Shown: positions 7,498 through 17,176, numbered from the stretch's first letter. The stretch: DNA of 64,000 nt from Pseudomonadota bacterium (GCA_023386645.1 JAEWJI010000019.1:51139-115138); one strand, 5' to 3'. Notes: generated by a model from the sequence alone, not told the origin. Translations and numbers: made by a program.

Positions 7498-8361
7498 CTA
7501 GATGGCGTCTCGCCGCGCGCGATCAAGATAGAGCTGGCGCAGGCGGGTGGCGACGGGGCCGGGCTTGCCGTCGCCGATGCGGGCGCCGTCGATGGACACG
7601 GCCGGCATCACGAAGCCGCTGGCCGAGGTGTAGAAGGCCTCGCGGGCGCGCTTGACCTCCTCGATGCTGAAGGCGCGCTCGTCGAGCTCAAGTCCCTCGG
7701 CCGCCACCATCTCAAGCACCGCCGCGCGGGTGATGCCGCGCAGGATGTTGGACTGGCAGTCGCGGGTGCGCAGGCGGCCATGCTCGTCGACGATCCAGGC
7801 GTTAGTCGAGGACCCCTCGGTGATCAGGCCCATTTCGTCGACCATCCAGGCCTCGGCCGCGCCGCGCTCCTTGGCCGCCTGTTTGGCCAGGACGTTGGGC
7901 AACAGGCCGACGGTCTTGATGTCGCAGCGGCCCCAGCGGATGTCCGGATGGGTGACCACGGCCACACCCTTCGCCGCCGAGGCGTTACCCTTCGACAGCG
8001 GCAGGGAGCGGGCGGTGACCACCACGGTGGGCGGGGTGCCTTTCGCCGGGAAGGGATGGTCGCGCCGGGCCGTGCCCCGCGTCACCTGGATGTAGCAGAG
8101 CCCCTCGCGCACCCGGTTGCGGCGCACCGTCTCCTTGAGCACCCTCTCCAGGGCCGCGCGGGTCATGGGATGGGGGATGCGGAGCTCGTCCAGGCTGCGG
8201 TGCAGGCGGGTCATGTGGCCGTCGAAGTCGGCCAGGCGGCCGTCGAACACCGACCAGACCTCATAGACTCCGTCGGCGAACTGAAAGCCTCGGTCCTCGA
8301 TGTGGACGACGGCGTGGGCGTGGGGCTGGTAGGTCCCGTTGACGTAGGCGACGCGAGACAT
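7498..8361 (-). CDS. dat: D-amino-acid aminotransferase (class IV PLP enzyme)
   Basis: The 287-residue protein has fold-type IV aminotransferase features: YVNG at the N-terminus, FADGVYEV near residue 27, the lysine-bearing DIKTVGLLPNVLAKQ segment near residue 140 and ITEGSSTNAW near residue 170. It probably interconverts D-amino acids and 2-oxo acids, supplying D-Ala or D-Glu. A branched-chain aminotransferase is less likely at this length. Its ATG overlaps the ntrX stop by one base (TGATG), so it is co-translated with the ntr genes. This position after ntrX is familiar from Caulobacter-type loci. Confidence 0.82.
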   Translation of the reverse strand: MSRVAYVNGTYQPHAHAVVHIEDRGFQFADGVYEVWSVFDGRLADFDGHMTRLHRSLDELRIPHPMTRAALERVLKETVRRNRVREGLCYIQVTRGTARRDHPFPAKGTPPTVVVTARSLPLSKGNASAAKGVAVVTHPDIRWGRCDIKTVGLLPNVLAKQAAKERGAAEAWMVDEMGLITEGSSTNAWIVDEHGRLRTRDCQSNILRGITRAAVLEMVAAEGLELDERAFSIEEVKRAREAFYTSASGFVMPAVSIDGARIGDGKPGPVATRLRQLYLDRARRDAI

Positions 8362-9767
8362 CAGCCGGCCGTTCCTTCCTCTTCCTCGCCGCCGCGCGCC
8401 GGAGAGACGCCGAGCGACTTGAGCTTCCTGTGCAGGGCCGACCGCTCCATGCCGATGAAGGCGGCGGTGCGGGAGATGTTGCCGCCGAAGCGCATGATCT
8501 GGGCGGCCAGGTATTCGCGCTCGAACACCTCGCGCGCCTCGCGCAGCGGCAGGGCGACGATCCGCTCGGCGCCGATGGTGGCCGACGGGCCCGAGGCGAC
8601 CTCCTGCGGCAGCATCTCGGCGGTGATCGGCTCGTTGATGTCGCCGGTGGCCAGGATCAGCAGCCGCTCGATGTTGTTCCGCAGCTGGCGGACGTTTCCG
8701 GGCCAGGGATGGACCTGAAGCACGGCGATGGCGTCCTCGCCCAGCCGGCGCCGAGGCAGGCCCTGCGACGCGCATAGGGACTCGACGAAATAGGCGACCA
8801 GTTCGCCGATGTCCTCGCGCCGCTCCGACAGGGGCGGCACCCGGATGGGCACGACGTTCAGGCGGTGGAACAGGTCCTCGCGGAACCGGCCCTCGGCGAT
8901 CTCGACACGGAGGTCACGGGAGGTCGAACTGACCACCCGCACGTCGACCTGGACATCCTGTTCGCCGCCCACGCGGCGGAACCGCTGCTCGACCAGGACG
9001 CGCAGGATTCGGCTCTGGCTCTCGCGCGGCATGTCGGCGACGTCATCGAGGTAGAGGGTGCCGTTGTGGGCGCGCTCGAACACGCCGATCTTGCGCGGCC
9101 GGCCGTCGCCCCCCTCCTCTCCGAACAGTTCGACGTCCAGACGTTCTGGCGTCATGCCGGCGGCGGAGATGGCCACGAACTCGCCGCGCGACCGGGGGCT
9201 GGCTTCGTGGATCTGGCGGGCGACCAGCTCCTTGCCCGATCCCGGGGGGCCGGAGATCAGGACCCGGCTGTTGGCCGGCGCGACCTTGGAGATGGTGGAG
9301 CGCAGCGCCTGGGCGGCGGCCGATCCGCCGATCAGGCCCGACGGCGCCATGGCCTGGGCGCGCAGGCGGCGGTTCTCGCGCTTCAGGGAGGCGGCCTCCA
9401 GGGCGCGCTCGACCACCACGACCAGCCGGTCGGACTTGAAGGGCTTCTCGATGAAGTCGTAGGCGCCGCGCTTGAGCGCGCTGACGGCCGTCTCGATGTT
9501 GCCGTGGCCAGAGATCATGACGACCGGCAGGTCGGCGTCTAGCTCCTTGACCAGGTCGAGCAGCTCCAGCCCGTCCAGGCCGCCGCCCTGCATCCAGATG
9601 TCGAGCACCAGCAGCGACGGCTTGCGCGCACGGATGGCGGCCAGGGCCTCCTCGGAGTTGGAGGCGGTGCGGACCGCATGGCCCTCGTCCTCCAGAAGCC
9701 CGGAGACCAGGTCCCGAATGTCGGCTTCGTCGTCGACGACCAGGATGTCGGCGCCCGTGGATCGCAT
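8361..9767 (-). CDS. ntrX: Response regulator NtrX
   Basis: The 468-residue protein has an N-terminal receiver domain (VVDDEADI, phospho-acceptor in LVLDIWM, KPF lysine). An AAA+ domain follows (Walker A SGPPGSGKE, Walker B-like LYLDDV), then a Fis-type HTH at the C-terminus (ISRTAAFIGMERSALHRKLKSLG). The GAFTGA loop needed to contact sigma-54 is not present; the segment after VELFG reads EEGGDGRPRKIGVFERA. NtrX is therefore likely to act as a sigma-54-independent regulator. It follows ntrY by nine bases and controls nitrogen, redox or envelope responses in alphaproteobacteria. Confidence 0.93.
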   Translation of the reverse strand: MRSTGADILVVDDEADIRDLVSGLLEDEGHAVRTASNSEEALAAIRARKPSLLVLDIWMQGGGLDGLELLDLVKELDADLPVVMISGHGNIETAVSALKRGAYDFIEKPFKSDRLVVVVERALEAASLKRENRRLRAQAMAPSGLIGGSAAAQALRSTISKVAPANSRVLISGPPGSGKELVARQIHEASPRSRGEFVAISAAGMTPERLDVELFGEEGGDGRPRKIGVFERAHNGTLYLDDVADMPRESQSRILRVLVEQRFRRVGGEQDVQVDVRVVSSTSRDLRVEIAEGRFREDLFHRLNVVPIRVPPLSERREDIGELVAYFVESLCASQGLPRRRLGEDAIAVLQVHPWPGNVRQLRNNIERLLILATGDINEPITAEMLPQEVASGPSATIGAERIVALPLREAREVFEREYLAAQIMRFGGNISRTAAFIGMERSALHRKLKSLGVSPARGGEEEEGTAG

Positions 9768-9776
9768 GCGTCCTCG

Positions 9777-12050
9777 CTATTCCGCCGGCGCGGGGCGGGG
9801 CGCGCGAACGCCCGCCTCCTTCGCGCCGGACTTGTCGTTGGCGGTGGGTTTGGATTGAGTGAGCGGGAAGACCAGGCAGACCCGCGCGCCGGACAGCTGT
9901 TCGGCGTCGGCCAGCTTCAGCTCGCCGCCGTGGTCCTCGCAGATGCGCTTGACGATGGCGAGACCCAGGCCGGTGCCTTTCTCGCGCGTCGTGACATAGG
10001 GCTCGGCCAGGCGATCGCGGTCCTTGGCCGGCAGACCCACGCCGTCGTCCTCGACGATGAAGGTGGCTGTCTCGCCTTCGACCGACAGGCGGGCGATGAC
10101 GGCGACCGCGTCGGAGGCCGCGTCGCCCCGGCGGGCCGAGACCGCCTCACCGGCGTTCTTCAGGATGTTGGTCAGGGCCTGGCCGACCATGCGACCGTCG
10201 CACTGGAGCCGCGCGGCCGGGAGGGGTTCGGCCAGTTCGACCTTCATGCCGGGCGCGGCGACCCGCTGGGCGAAGACCGCCTGACGCAGGAGCTCGGCCG
10301 GATCCTCGGTCGCGAAGCGGGGCGCGGGCATGCGGGCGAAGGCCGAGAACTCGTCGACCATGCGACCGATGTCGCCGACCTGGCGGATGATGGTCTCGGT
10401 GCAGCGGTCGAACACCTCGACATCCTCGCCGACCTGTTTGCGATAACGGCGGCGCAGGCGCTCGGCCGACAGCTGGATGGGGGTCAGGGGGTTCTTGATC
10501 TCGTGGGCGATGCGGCGGGCCACGTCGCGCCAGGCGGCGTTCCTCTGGGCCGTGACCAGGCGGGTGATGTCGTCGAAGGTCAGGACCATCTCGCCGCCCA
10601 GGCCGCCCTCGATGCGGACGCGCAGGCGGCGGGTCTCGCCGTCGCGGGCAACGTCGATGTCTTCCTCGATATGGGCCTCGGCGCGACCTACCAGTTCGCT
10701 GAGTTCGGGCGCCATCTCGGCCAGCGGGCGGCCCAAAAGGTCGGTCTCTGCGATCGCGAGAAGCTGGACCGCACTGTCGTTGATGGCCGAGACGCGGCCC
10801 TGACGGTCGAGTCCGATCACCCCGGCCGAGACACCGGAGAGAACGGTCTCGATGAACCGGCTGCGAGCGACCGCCTCCTCACTGGCGGTCTTCAGCGCGG
10901 CCTGCTGGGTCTGCAGGTCGCCGGTCATGCGGTTGAAGGCCTGGGACAGGACGGCGATCTCGCCGGGGGCGTTGCGGGTCTCGACCCGTGCGGTCAGGTC
11001 GCCGCCCGCGACCTGGTCCGCCGCCTTGACCAGCCGCCCGATGGGGCCGGAGATGGCGCTGGCGGCCGACATTCCCAGCCAGACGGCGCCGACCAGGACC
11101 AGAAGCGCGGTCTCCAGATAGCTGAGCGCGAAGGCCGCCTGGATGCGGGCCCGGCTCTCTTGCGCATCACGATAGGCCTGGATGGCCGAGACCGCCGTGC
11201 TCATGCGCTTGACCAGACCCGGAGCGAGCGGCCTGACGAGGTAGAGGTAGGCGTCTCCGTAGCCTTCGAGGCGGACCAGAGACCGCACGGCGTCCGGGTC
11301 CTGGGTGACGGTCTGAGGCGGCGGGCCGCCGTCCGCGGCGGCCTCCAGCACATAGCGTGGCGGCGCCACGTAGTGGGGAGCCGAGGGAGACTCGGCCCGG
11401 GCCAGGATCTCGCCCTGATCGTTCAGGATATAGATGGCCGGATAGCCGAAGATCTCGGCCACCTGACCGAGGGCGTCGGAGAAGCGGATGCGGTCCTGGA
11501 ACAACGGCCGGGCGCCGGCCAGCTGCTCGGCGATGGTCATCAGGTCGCCGTCCATCGAGGTCTGGACGTCCTGGATGTAGGCGCGGCCGATCTCGGCCCC
11601 GTTCTCGACCGAGGCCTGAACGTTCTGGCTGAACCACAGGTCAACGCCCCGGCTGACCAGGCCGCCGAACACCAGGGCGATGAGGACGGCCGGCACGACC
11701 GCCACACCGGAGAACAGGGCCACGAACCTGAGGTGCAGGCGGGCGCCCGGGTCGGTGCGGCGTTCGCGCGCCAGATGGGCGACCCGAATCCCGGCCACGA
11801 GCGCGAGGGCGGCGATCAACACGAGGTTGGCCAGCAGGATGAACAGAACCGCCTGGCTGGCGACCGCCCTGCCCCCTCCCCCGGCGGCGGCGCCGGGCGC
11901 GGTCACGACCAGCCAGATGGCGGCGGCGGTGATCAGGACGGCGATGATATAGGCGACGCCAAAGACGGTGCGGCCTCGGCTGGGGCTGACGCGCGACCAG
12001 GCCCAGCGGCCAGGCGTGGCGTCAGTCGCGAGGGCGGGCGTGTCCGTCAT
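9777..12050 (-). CDS. ntrY: Sensor histidine kinase NtrY
   Basis: The 757-residue membrane kinase has N-terminal transmembrane helices, a periplasmic sensor stretch and another helix near residue 310. HAMP, PAS (VIGLDRQGRVSAIN), HisKA (AHEIKNPLTPIQL, phospho-His) and HATPase domains follow (NILKNAGEAV, EDDGVGLP, GTGLGLAI). It phosphorylates NtrX. Its ATG overlaps the dusB stop by four bases. In the related loci I know, ntrB and ntrC lie between dusB and ntrY; here they are absent, so NtrYX is the only nitrogen-type two-component pair in this locus. Confidence 0.94.
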   Translation of the reverse strand: MTDTPALATDATPGRWAWSRVSPSRGRTVFGVAYIIAVLITAAAIWLVVTAPGAAAGGGGRAVASQAVLFILLANLVLIAALALVAGIRVAHLARERRTDPGARLHLRFVALFSGVAVVPAVLIALVFGGLVSRGVDLWFSQNVQASVENGAEIGRAYIQDVQTSMDGDLMTIAEQLAGARPLFQDRIRFSDALGQVAEIFGYPAIYILNDQGEILARAESPSAPHYVAPPRYVLEAAADGGPPPQTVTQDPDAVRSLVRLEGYGDAYLYLVRPLAPGLVKRMSTAVSAIQAYRDAQESRARIQAAFALSYLETALLVLVGAVWLGMSAASAISGPIGRLVKAADQVAGGDLTARVETRNAPGEIAVLSQAFNRMTGDLQTQQAALKTASEEAVARSRFIETVLSGVSAGVIGLDRQGRVSAINDSAVQLLAIAETDLLGRPLAEMAPELSELVGRAEAHIEEDIDVARDGETRRLRVRIEGGLGGEMVLTFDDITRLVTAQRNAAWRDVARRIAHEIKNPLTPIQLSAERLRRRYRKQVGEDVEVFDRCTETIIRQVGDIGRMVDEFSAFARMPAPRFATEDPAELLRQAVFAQRVAAPGMKVELAEPLPAARLQCDGRMVGQALTNILKNAGEAVSARRGDAASDAVAVIARLSVEGETATFIVEDDGVGLPAKDRDRLAEPYVTTREKGTGLGLAIVKRICEDHGGELKLADAEQLSGARVCLVFPLTQSKPTANDKSGAKEAGVRAPRPAPAE

Positions 12051-13096
12051 GCCGCAGTAGCTTCACCGAACTGTGGCGAGGTTTCAACATCGGAGTTGCC
12101 GAAATGCGGCAGGTCCCACAGGTCGGCGAGCGCGCGCTCGACATCGGCGGGATCGTCCAGCCGGCAGAGCCGCGCCTTCTCGGCCCTGCGGACGGCGGGA
12201 TCGGCGGGCCAGGGCGCCTGTTCGACATACCAGCCCAGGTGCTTGCGGAACATCTTCAGGCCGAGAGGCAGGCCGTAGAAGTCGCCCGAGGCGCGCAGGT
12301 GGTCGATGACGATCCGCAGGCGTTCGCGGGCGTCCGGCTCCCGCAGTTCGCGCCCGTGGGCCAGAGCCTGTTCGAGATGGGCGGCCAGCCACGGTCGCCC
12401 ATACACCCCACGACCCAGCATGACGGCCTGGGCGCCGGACTGTTCCAGCGCGCGACGGGCGTCTTCGGCGTTCACGATGTCGCCGTTGACGATCACCGGG
12501 ATGGAGACGGCCTCGGTCACCTCCCCCACCGCCGCCCAGTCCGCCTGGCCCGTATAGAACTGGCAGCGTGTGCGACCGTGGACGGTGACGGCCCTGACCC
12601 CGAGGTCTTGCGCCCGACGGGCCAGCTGAGGCGCGTTGCGGCTGGCGTCGTCCCAGCCGAGCCGCATCTTGACGGTGACCGGGCGCGAGGTGGCGGCCAC
12701 GACCGCCTCCATGACCCGACCCGCGAGCTCGGGCGTCCGCATGAGCGCGGAGCCCGATGCGACGCCCGTCACCTCCTTGGCGGGACAGCCGAAGTTCAGG
12801 TCGACGATGTCGGCGCCGGCCGCCTCGGCCATGCGGGCGCCCTCGGCCATCGCGGCCGGATCGCGGCCCACGAGCTGGATTACAGTCAGGGGCAGGCCGT
12901 CGCCGACCGCCGCGCGCCGCACCACGTCGGGCCGGCCGCGCGCGAACTCGGCCGAGGCCACCATCTCGGTCGCGACATAGGGTGCGCCCAGGCGGGCGGC
13001 GAGCCGCCGGAACGGCAGGTCGGTGACGCCCGTCATGGGCGCGGTCAGCACCCGTCCGGGCACCGCCACGTCGCCGATCTGAAGAGTGCGATCCAT
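12047..13096 (-). CDS. dusB: tRNA-dihydrouridine synthase (DusB/NifR3 type)
   Basis: The 349-residue flavoenzyme shows the TIM-barrel start APMTGVTDLPFRRLA, the catalytic cysteine segment DLNFGCPAKEV and the FMN-binding VTVHGRTRCQFYTGQADW and NGDI blocks. It reduces uridine to dihydrouridine in tRNA D-loops. The NifR3 name reflects its usual place ahead of ntr genes. It is translationally coupled to ntrY and divergent from ispDF, which is again the conserved alphaproteobacterial arrangement. Confidence 0.94.
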   Translation of the reverse strand: MDRTLQIGDVAVPGRVLTAPMTGVTDLPFRRLAARLGAPYVATEMVASAEFARGRPDVVRRAAVGDGLPLTVIQLVGRDPAAMAEGARMAEAAGADIVDLNFGCPAKEVTGVASGSALMRTPELAGRVMEAVVAATSRPVTVKMRLGWDDASRNAPQLARRAQDLGVRAVTVHGRTRCQFYTGQADWAAVGEVTEAVSIPVIVNGDIVNAEDARRALEQSGAQAVMLGRGVYGRPWLAAHLEQALAHGRELREPDARERLRIVIDHLRASGDFYGLPLGLKMFRKHLGWYVEQAPWPADPAVRRAEKARLCRLDDPADVERALADLWDLPHFGNSDVETSPQFGEATAA

Positions 13097-13159
13097 TCCC
13101 TGCCGTCGCCTCGCCCAATCCTCTCGTCAATGCCGAAGGCGGCGCTTAGAAGGCGCGCC

Positions 13160-14302
13160 ATGGGCTTTGCAGCGATACTTGTGGCGGCCGGCAGCGGATC
13201 GCGCAGCGGCGGAACGAAACAGTGGCGAACGCTGGGGGGCAAGCCGGTGGCCAGATGGTCGCTGGAAGCCCTGCTGAAGGCGGGCGCGGACGAGGTGGTG
13301 GTCATGGTCCCGGCCGATGACCCGGCGCGGGCGGCCGAGGCCTTCGCCGGGCTGTCGGGCTGGCGAGCGGCGCCCGGCGGGGCGACCCGGTTCGATTCGG
13401 TCCGCCTGGGGCTGCGGGCTCTGGACGGCGGCGACGCGCACCGATCCGTTCTGATCCACGACGCCGCGCGGCCCTTTCTCGACGGGGCGGTGATCCAGCG
13501 GCTCCTCGAAGGGCTGGAGGACGCCGATGGGGCCTTGCCGGTGCTGCCCGTCACCGACACGTTGAAGCGGGGCGAGGGCCTGGTCGAGGCGACCGTGGCG
13601 CGCGAAGCTCTGCACCGGGCCCAGACGCCGCAGGCCTTTCGACTTGGGCGACTGCAGGAGGCGTATGGTCGATGGCCCGCCGGCGAGACGCCGACGGACG
13701 ACGCGGCCGTCATGGAACGGGACGGCGGGAGGGTGAGGCTGGTTGCCGGGGACCCGCGCCTGATGAAACTGACCTATCCGGAGGATTTCGCCATGGCCGA
13801 GGCCCTGATCCCGCGCCAGGTCCGGGTCGGACAGGGATACGACGTCCACCGCTGGGGTCCCGGCTCGTCGGTGTGGCTGTGCGGCGTCGAGATCCCTCAT
13901 GACCAGACCCTGATCGGCCATTCGGACGCTGACGCCGGGCTGCACGCCCTGACCGACGCCCTGCTGGGGGCCATCGGGGAAGGCGACATCGGCGATCATT
14001 TCCCGCCGACCGACCCGAAGTGGAAGGGGGCGGCGTCGGACCGGTTCCTGGCCCATGCGGCGGAGCTGGTGTCCGGACGCGGCGGGCGGATCGTCAATGT
14101 CGACGTCACCCTGATCTGCGAGCGGCCCAAGGTGAAGCCGCACCGGGACGTGATGCGGCGGCGGATCGCCGAGATTCTGTCCCTGCCGCTCGAAGCCGTG
14201 AGCGTGAAGGCGACGACGACCGAGGGCCTGGGCTTCACCGGCCGCGGCGAGGGCCTGGCGGCCCAGGCGGTGGCGACCGTGGAGCTCCCGGCCGCCGCCT
14301 GA
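13160..14302 (+). CDS. ispDF: Bifunctional IspD/IspF isoprenoid enzyme
   Basis: The 380-residue fusion begins MGFAAILVAAGSGSRSGGTK, the CTP-binding loop of IspD (2-C-methyl-D-erythritol 4-phosphate cytidylyltransferase). After about residue 214 it continues with IspF (GQGYDVHRW, IGHSDADAGLHALTDALLGA, SVKATTTEGLGFTGR). It catalyses two non-consecutive steps of the MEP pathway. The fusion is standard in alphaproteobacteria. A much longer open frame extends upstream antisense to dusB; I place the start at the ATG of the conserved IspD N-terminus. Confidence 0.95.
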   Translation: MGFAAILVAAGSGSRSGGTKQWRTLGGKPVARWSLEALLKAGADEVVVMVPADDPARAAEAFAGLSGWRAAPGGATRFDSVRLGLRALDGGDAHRSVLIHDAARPFLDGAVIQRLLEGLEDADGALPVLPVTDTLKRGEGLVEATVAREALHRAQTPQAFRLGRLQEAYGRWPAGETPTDDAAVMERDGGRVRLVAGDPRLMKLTYPEDFAMAEALIPRQVRVGQGYDVHRWGPGSSVWLCGVEIPHDQTLIGHSDADAGLHALTDALLGAIGEGDIGDHFPPTDPKWKGAASDRFLAHAAELVSGRGGRIVNVDVTLICERPKVKPHRDVMRRRIAEILSLPLEAVSVKATTTEGLGFTGRGEGLAAQAVATVELPAAA

Positions 14303-14306
14303 CGGC

Positions 14307-16595
14307 CTACTGCCGCCAGCTGCGCAGCAGGGAGCCGAACAGGTTGACGTAGTCGTCGGTCCAGGGGCGAACCGAGGTGTCCGCCAACTCGCGCCAGCGC
14401 GCGTCCGTACGGAAATCGGCCAGGCCCGCCTCCGTGGGTGAGATGACCAGCGCCTCGGTCGAGGCCTCGGCCATCTCGGGCTGGTCGCCTGCCTCCACGT
14501 AGATCTGGTGCAGATCGGGCGCGCCCAGCGCCCGCGCCGCGGCCGAGGCCGGCAGGGTGATCTCCAGGTTGCGGTTGGACAGGTGAAGCACCAGGACGCC
14601 GTCCGGTCGCAGCAGCCTGAGATAGCCGGCGATCGCCTCCTGGGTCAGGAGGTGGGTCGGCACGGCGTCGGACGAGAAGGCGTCGATGATCAGCAGGTCG
14701 TAGGCGCCGGCGGGTTCGGTCGCCATCGTCAGACGGGCGTCGCCAAGCACGGTGCGGACGGGGCCCTGGGCGCAGTCGGAAATGTAGCTGAACCAGCGGG
14801 GATCGCGCGACAGCCGGTCCACCATCGGGTCGATCTCGAAGAAGGTCAGGCTATCGCCGGGCCGCTTGTAGGCCGCCATGGCCCCGGAGCCCTGGCCGAC
14901 CACCCCGATGGCCTTGGCCGGGCCGCGGGCCTGGACCAGCTGGGTCGCCTGGCCGATGGGGGTGGCGGGCGCATAGTAGAGGGTCGGAGAGCAGACGAAG
15001 CCTGGGTCGCGGGCCTGGGCCCCGTGCAGGGTCGTGCCGTGCATCAACACATGGACGCTGCCGCCCAGGCGCGGATCGGGCGAATCCGCCACCCGCATGA
15101 CCCCGAAGAAGCTGCGCTCGGAGAAGGCCCAGTCGTACCCGCGCGCGATGTGGTGCGCCGACAGGGTCATGGCCGCCAGGATGGCCACGAAGAAGTAGGT
15201 GCGGTCGCGCAGCAGGAAGGCGATCAGGGCGGCCGCCCCCAGGATCAACTGGGTCAGCTGGCCCATGCGCATGTCGGTGAGGCGGTTGAAGGCCCAGGCC
15301 AGGTCCCAGTCGGCCTTGAACACGGCCGAGAGGATGGGCGGGGTCGCGGCGATCAGCAGGGCGCCGACGAAGGCGATAATCTCCCAGCGCTTGATCGGCG
15401 CCTTCGAGAGCGGTCGGACCAGACCCACCGCGACCAGCAGGAGAGGATACTCCAGCACGGTATCGAACAGGACGGGGGCCGCCAGGGCCGTGAAGGCGCC
15501 GCCGACGACGCCGCCGACCGAGAGCCAGAGGTAGAACTCGGTCAGCCGGTCTGGCGCGGGGCGGCGCGCGGCCAGCAGCTGGTGGCACATCAGGGCGGTG
15601 AAGAAGAAGGTCAGCAGGTGGATGACGAACAGGAAGCCCCACTGCCCCGTCTTGAAGGCGACCATGGAGACGCAGACGGCGCCCATGACCGCCTGGAACA
15701 GCAGGGTGATCGGCAGCCGAATCCACGGCCGGGCCTGGAAGGCGATCACGAAGGTCAGGAGGTAGAGGGCCAGCGGCGCGACCCACAGGAAGGGGGCCGA
15801 GGCCACATCGGTTGAAAGGTGGGTGGTCACCCCCAGCATCAGGCTGGACGGGATCGCGGCCAGGACGACCAGGACCGCCTTGTCCTTCCAGGCGATGGGG
15901 TCGCTGCGCGGACCGGAGGGCTCCGAGGCGACGCCATCGAGCGCGGAGCGCCGGCGCCAGACCACGGCGCCGAGCGCCAGGACCAGGGCCATGAAGACCG
16001 CGTAGCCGACGGTCCAGCTGATCCTCTGGCCCGACAGGGTCATCAGGGGCTCGATCAGGACCGGATAGGACAGCAAGGCTAGGAAGCTGCCGAGGTTGGA
16101 CGCGGCATAGAGGACGTAGGGATTCCGGCCGGCCTGGCCCTCGTGCACCCGAGCGTACCAGGCCTGAAGCAGGGGCGCGGTCGCCGACAGGATGGCGAAC
16201 GGGGCGCCGACCGACAGGGCCAGGGTGCCGAGCAGCCACAGGACCGGCGCGTCCGGCGACGGGTCGCCCAGGGCGCCGCTGATCCGCAACGGCAGGAAGA
16301 TCGCCGCCAGGGCGAGCAGGACCAGGTGCACGCCGACCTGGAGCTCTATGCGCCGGACCCTCTGGAGCGCGTGGGCGTAGCCGTAACCGGCCAGGAGCGC
16401 GGCCTGGAAGAAGACCATGGCCGTGTTCCAGACCGAGGGAGACCCGCCCAGCATCGGCAGGATCAGCTTGGTCGCCATCGGCTGGACGACGAACACCAGG
16501 GAGGCCGAGGTGAAGATCGCGAAGGCGAAGAGGACCGAAGCCGTCCGGCCTGGAGCCGGGCCGGCGGGCGATGCGGTCAGGGTCGCTTCGGTCAT
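14307..16595 (-). CDS. Fused MFS / spermidine-synthase-like membrane protein
   Basis: The 762-residue protein has about 12-13 hydrophobic helices in its first two thirds (for example VLFAFAIFTSASLVFVVQP). A soluble Rossmann methyltransferase-like domain follows, with the spermidine-synthase-type motifs VVGQGSGAMAAY, FFEIDP, VLGDAR and LLIIDAFSSDAVP. Such fusions are widespread but uncharacterised; an aminopropyl-transfer role is not proven. The C-terminal domain probably faces the cytoplasm. It is convergent with ispDF and divergent from cinA. Confidence 0.8.
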   Translation of the reverse strand: MTEATLTASPAGPAPGRTASVLFAFAIFTSASLVFVVQPMATKLILPMLGGSPSVWNTAMVFFQAALLAGYGYAHALQRVRRIELQVGVHLVLLALAAIFLPLRISGALGDPSPDAPVLWLLGTLALSVGAPFAILSATAPLLQAWYARVHEGQAGRNPYVLYAASNLGSFLALLSYPVLIEPLMTLSGQRISWTVGYAVFMALVLALGAVVWRRRSALDGVASEPSGPRSDPIAWKDKAVLVVLAAIPSSLMLGVTTHLSTDVASAPFLWVAPLALYLLTFVIAFQARPWIRLPITLLFQAVMGAVCVSMVAFKTGQWGFLFVIHLLTFFFTALMCHQLLAARRPAPDRLTEFYLWLSVGGVVGGAFTALAAPVLFDTVLEYPLLLVAVGLVRPLSKAPIKRWEIIAFVGALLIAATPPILSAVFKADWDLAWAFNRLTDMRMGQLTQLILGAAALIAFLLRDRTYFFVAILAAMTLSAHHIARGYDWAFSERSFFGVMRVADSPDPRLGGSVHVLMHGTTLHGAQARDPGFVCSPTLYYAPATPIGQATQLVQARGPAKAIGVVGQGSGAMAAYKRPGDSLTFFEIDPMVDRLSRDPRWFSYISDCAQGPVRTVLGDARLTMATEPAGAYDLLIIDAFSSDAVPTHLLTQEAIAGYLRLLRPDGVLVLHLSNRNLEITLPASAAARALGAPDLHQIYVEAGDQPEMAEASTEALVISPTEAGLADFRTDARWRELADTSVRPWTDDYVNLFGSLLRSWRQ

Positions 16596-16684
16596 CAGGT
16601 CCCCGCTCGATGGCCCCGCGTCGGGTCGACAGGCGGGGCAGCGGAGTTCAGGCTAAACCGACTCGCAGCAGCCCCGGAACGGCT

Positions 16685-17176
16685 ATGTTTCCAGATCGCA
16701 TCCTCGAACTGGCGCGCGCTGTCGTGGCCGCGGCTGCGGCCCGCGGGGTCATGCTGGCCACGGCCGAAAGCTGCACCGGCGGGCTGGTGGCCGCGGCGCT
16801 GACGGCCGTGCCGGGCTCCTCGGCGGTCGTGGACCGGGGCTTCGTGACCTACAGCAACGCCGCCAAGAGCCGGATGCTGGGCGTGGACCCGGCCCTGATC
16901 GAGGCGCACGGCGCGGTCTCCGGGCCCGTGGCCGAGGCCATGGCCGCCGGAGCGGCGGCGAGATCGGAGGCCTCCGTCGCGGTGTCGATCACAGGCATCG
17001 CGGGACCGGGCGGCGGAAGCGCCGACAAGCCCGTGGGCCTGGTCTGGTTCGGGGTGGCCGGCCTGGGCGAGCCGCGCGTGCTGGAGCGCCGGTTCGGGGA
17101 CCTGGGCCGCGACGAGGTCAGGACGGCCAGCGTGGTCCAGGCGCTGGAACTGCTGCTGGAACGGCTGAAGGCTTGA
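16685..17176 (+). CDS. cinA: CinA C-terminal domain protein (NMN deamidase, PncC)
   Basis: The 163-residue protein consists only of the CinA/PncC domain: ATAESCTGGLVAAALTAVPG near residue 23, FVTYSNAAKSRMLGV and SITGIAGPGGGSADKPVGLV. This domain hydrolyses nicotinamide mononucleotide amide to nicotinate mononucleotide in NAD recycling. The competence-associated N-terminal domain is absent, as in many proteobacteria. I use the ATG of MFPDRILELA. Its stop overlaps the next gene as TTGA. Confidence 0.88.
   Translation: MFPDRILELARAVVAAAAARGVMLATAESCTGGLVAAALTAVPGSSAVVDRGFVTYSNAAKSRMLGVDPALIEAHGAVSGPVAEAMAAGAAARSEASVAVSITGIAGPGGGSADKPVGLVWFGVAGLGEPRVLERRFGDLGRDEVRTASVVQALELLLERLKA

Noticed and set aside
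9678..12278. 866-codon plus-strand open frame opposite ntrY
   Set aside because: The translation is low-complexity (Gly, Asp, Gln, Arg rich) and mirrors the third-position GC of ntrY. No ribosome site or family motif is present.
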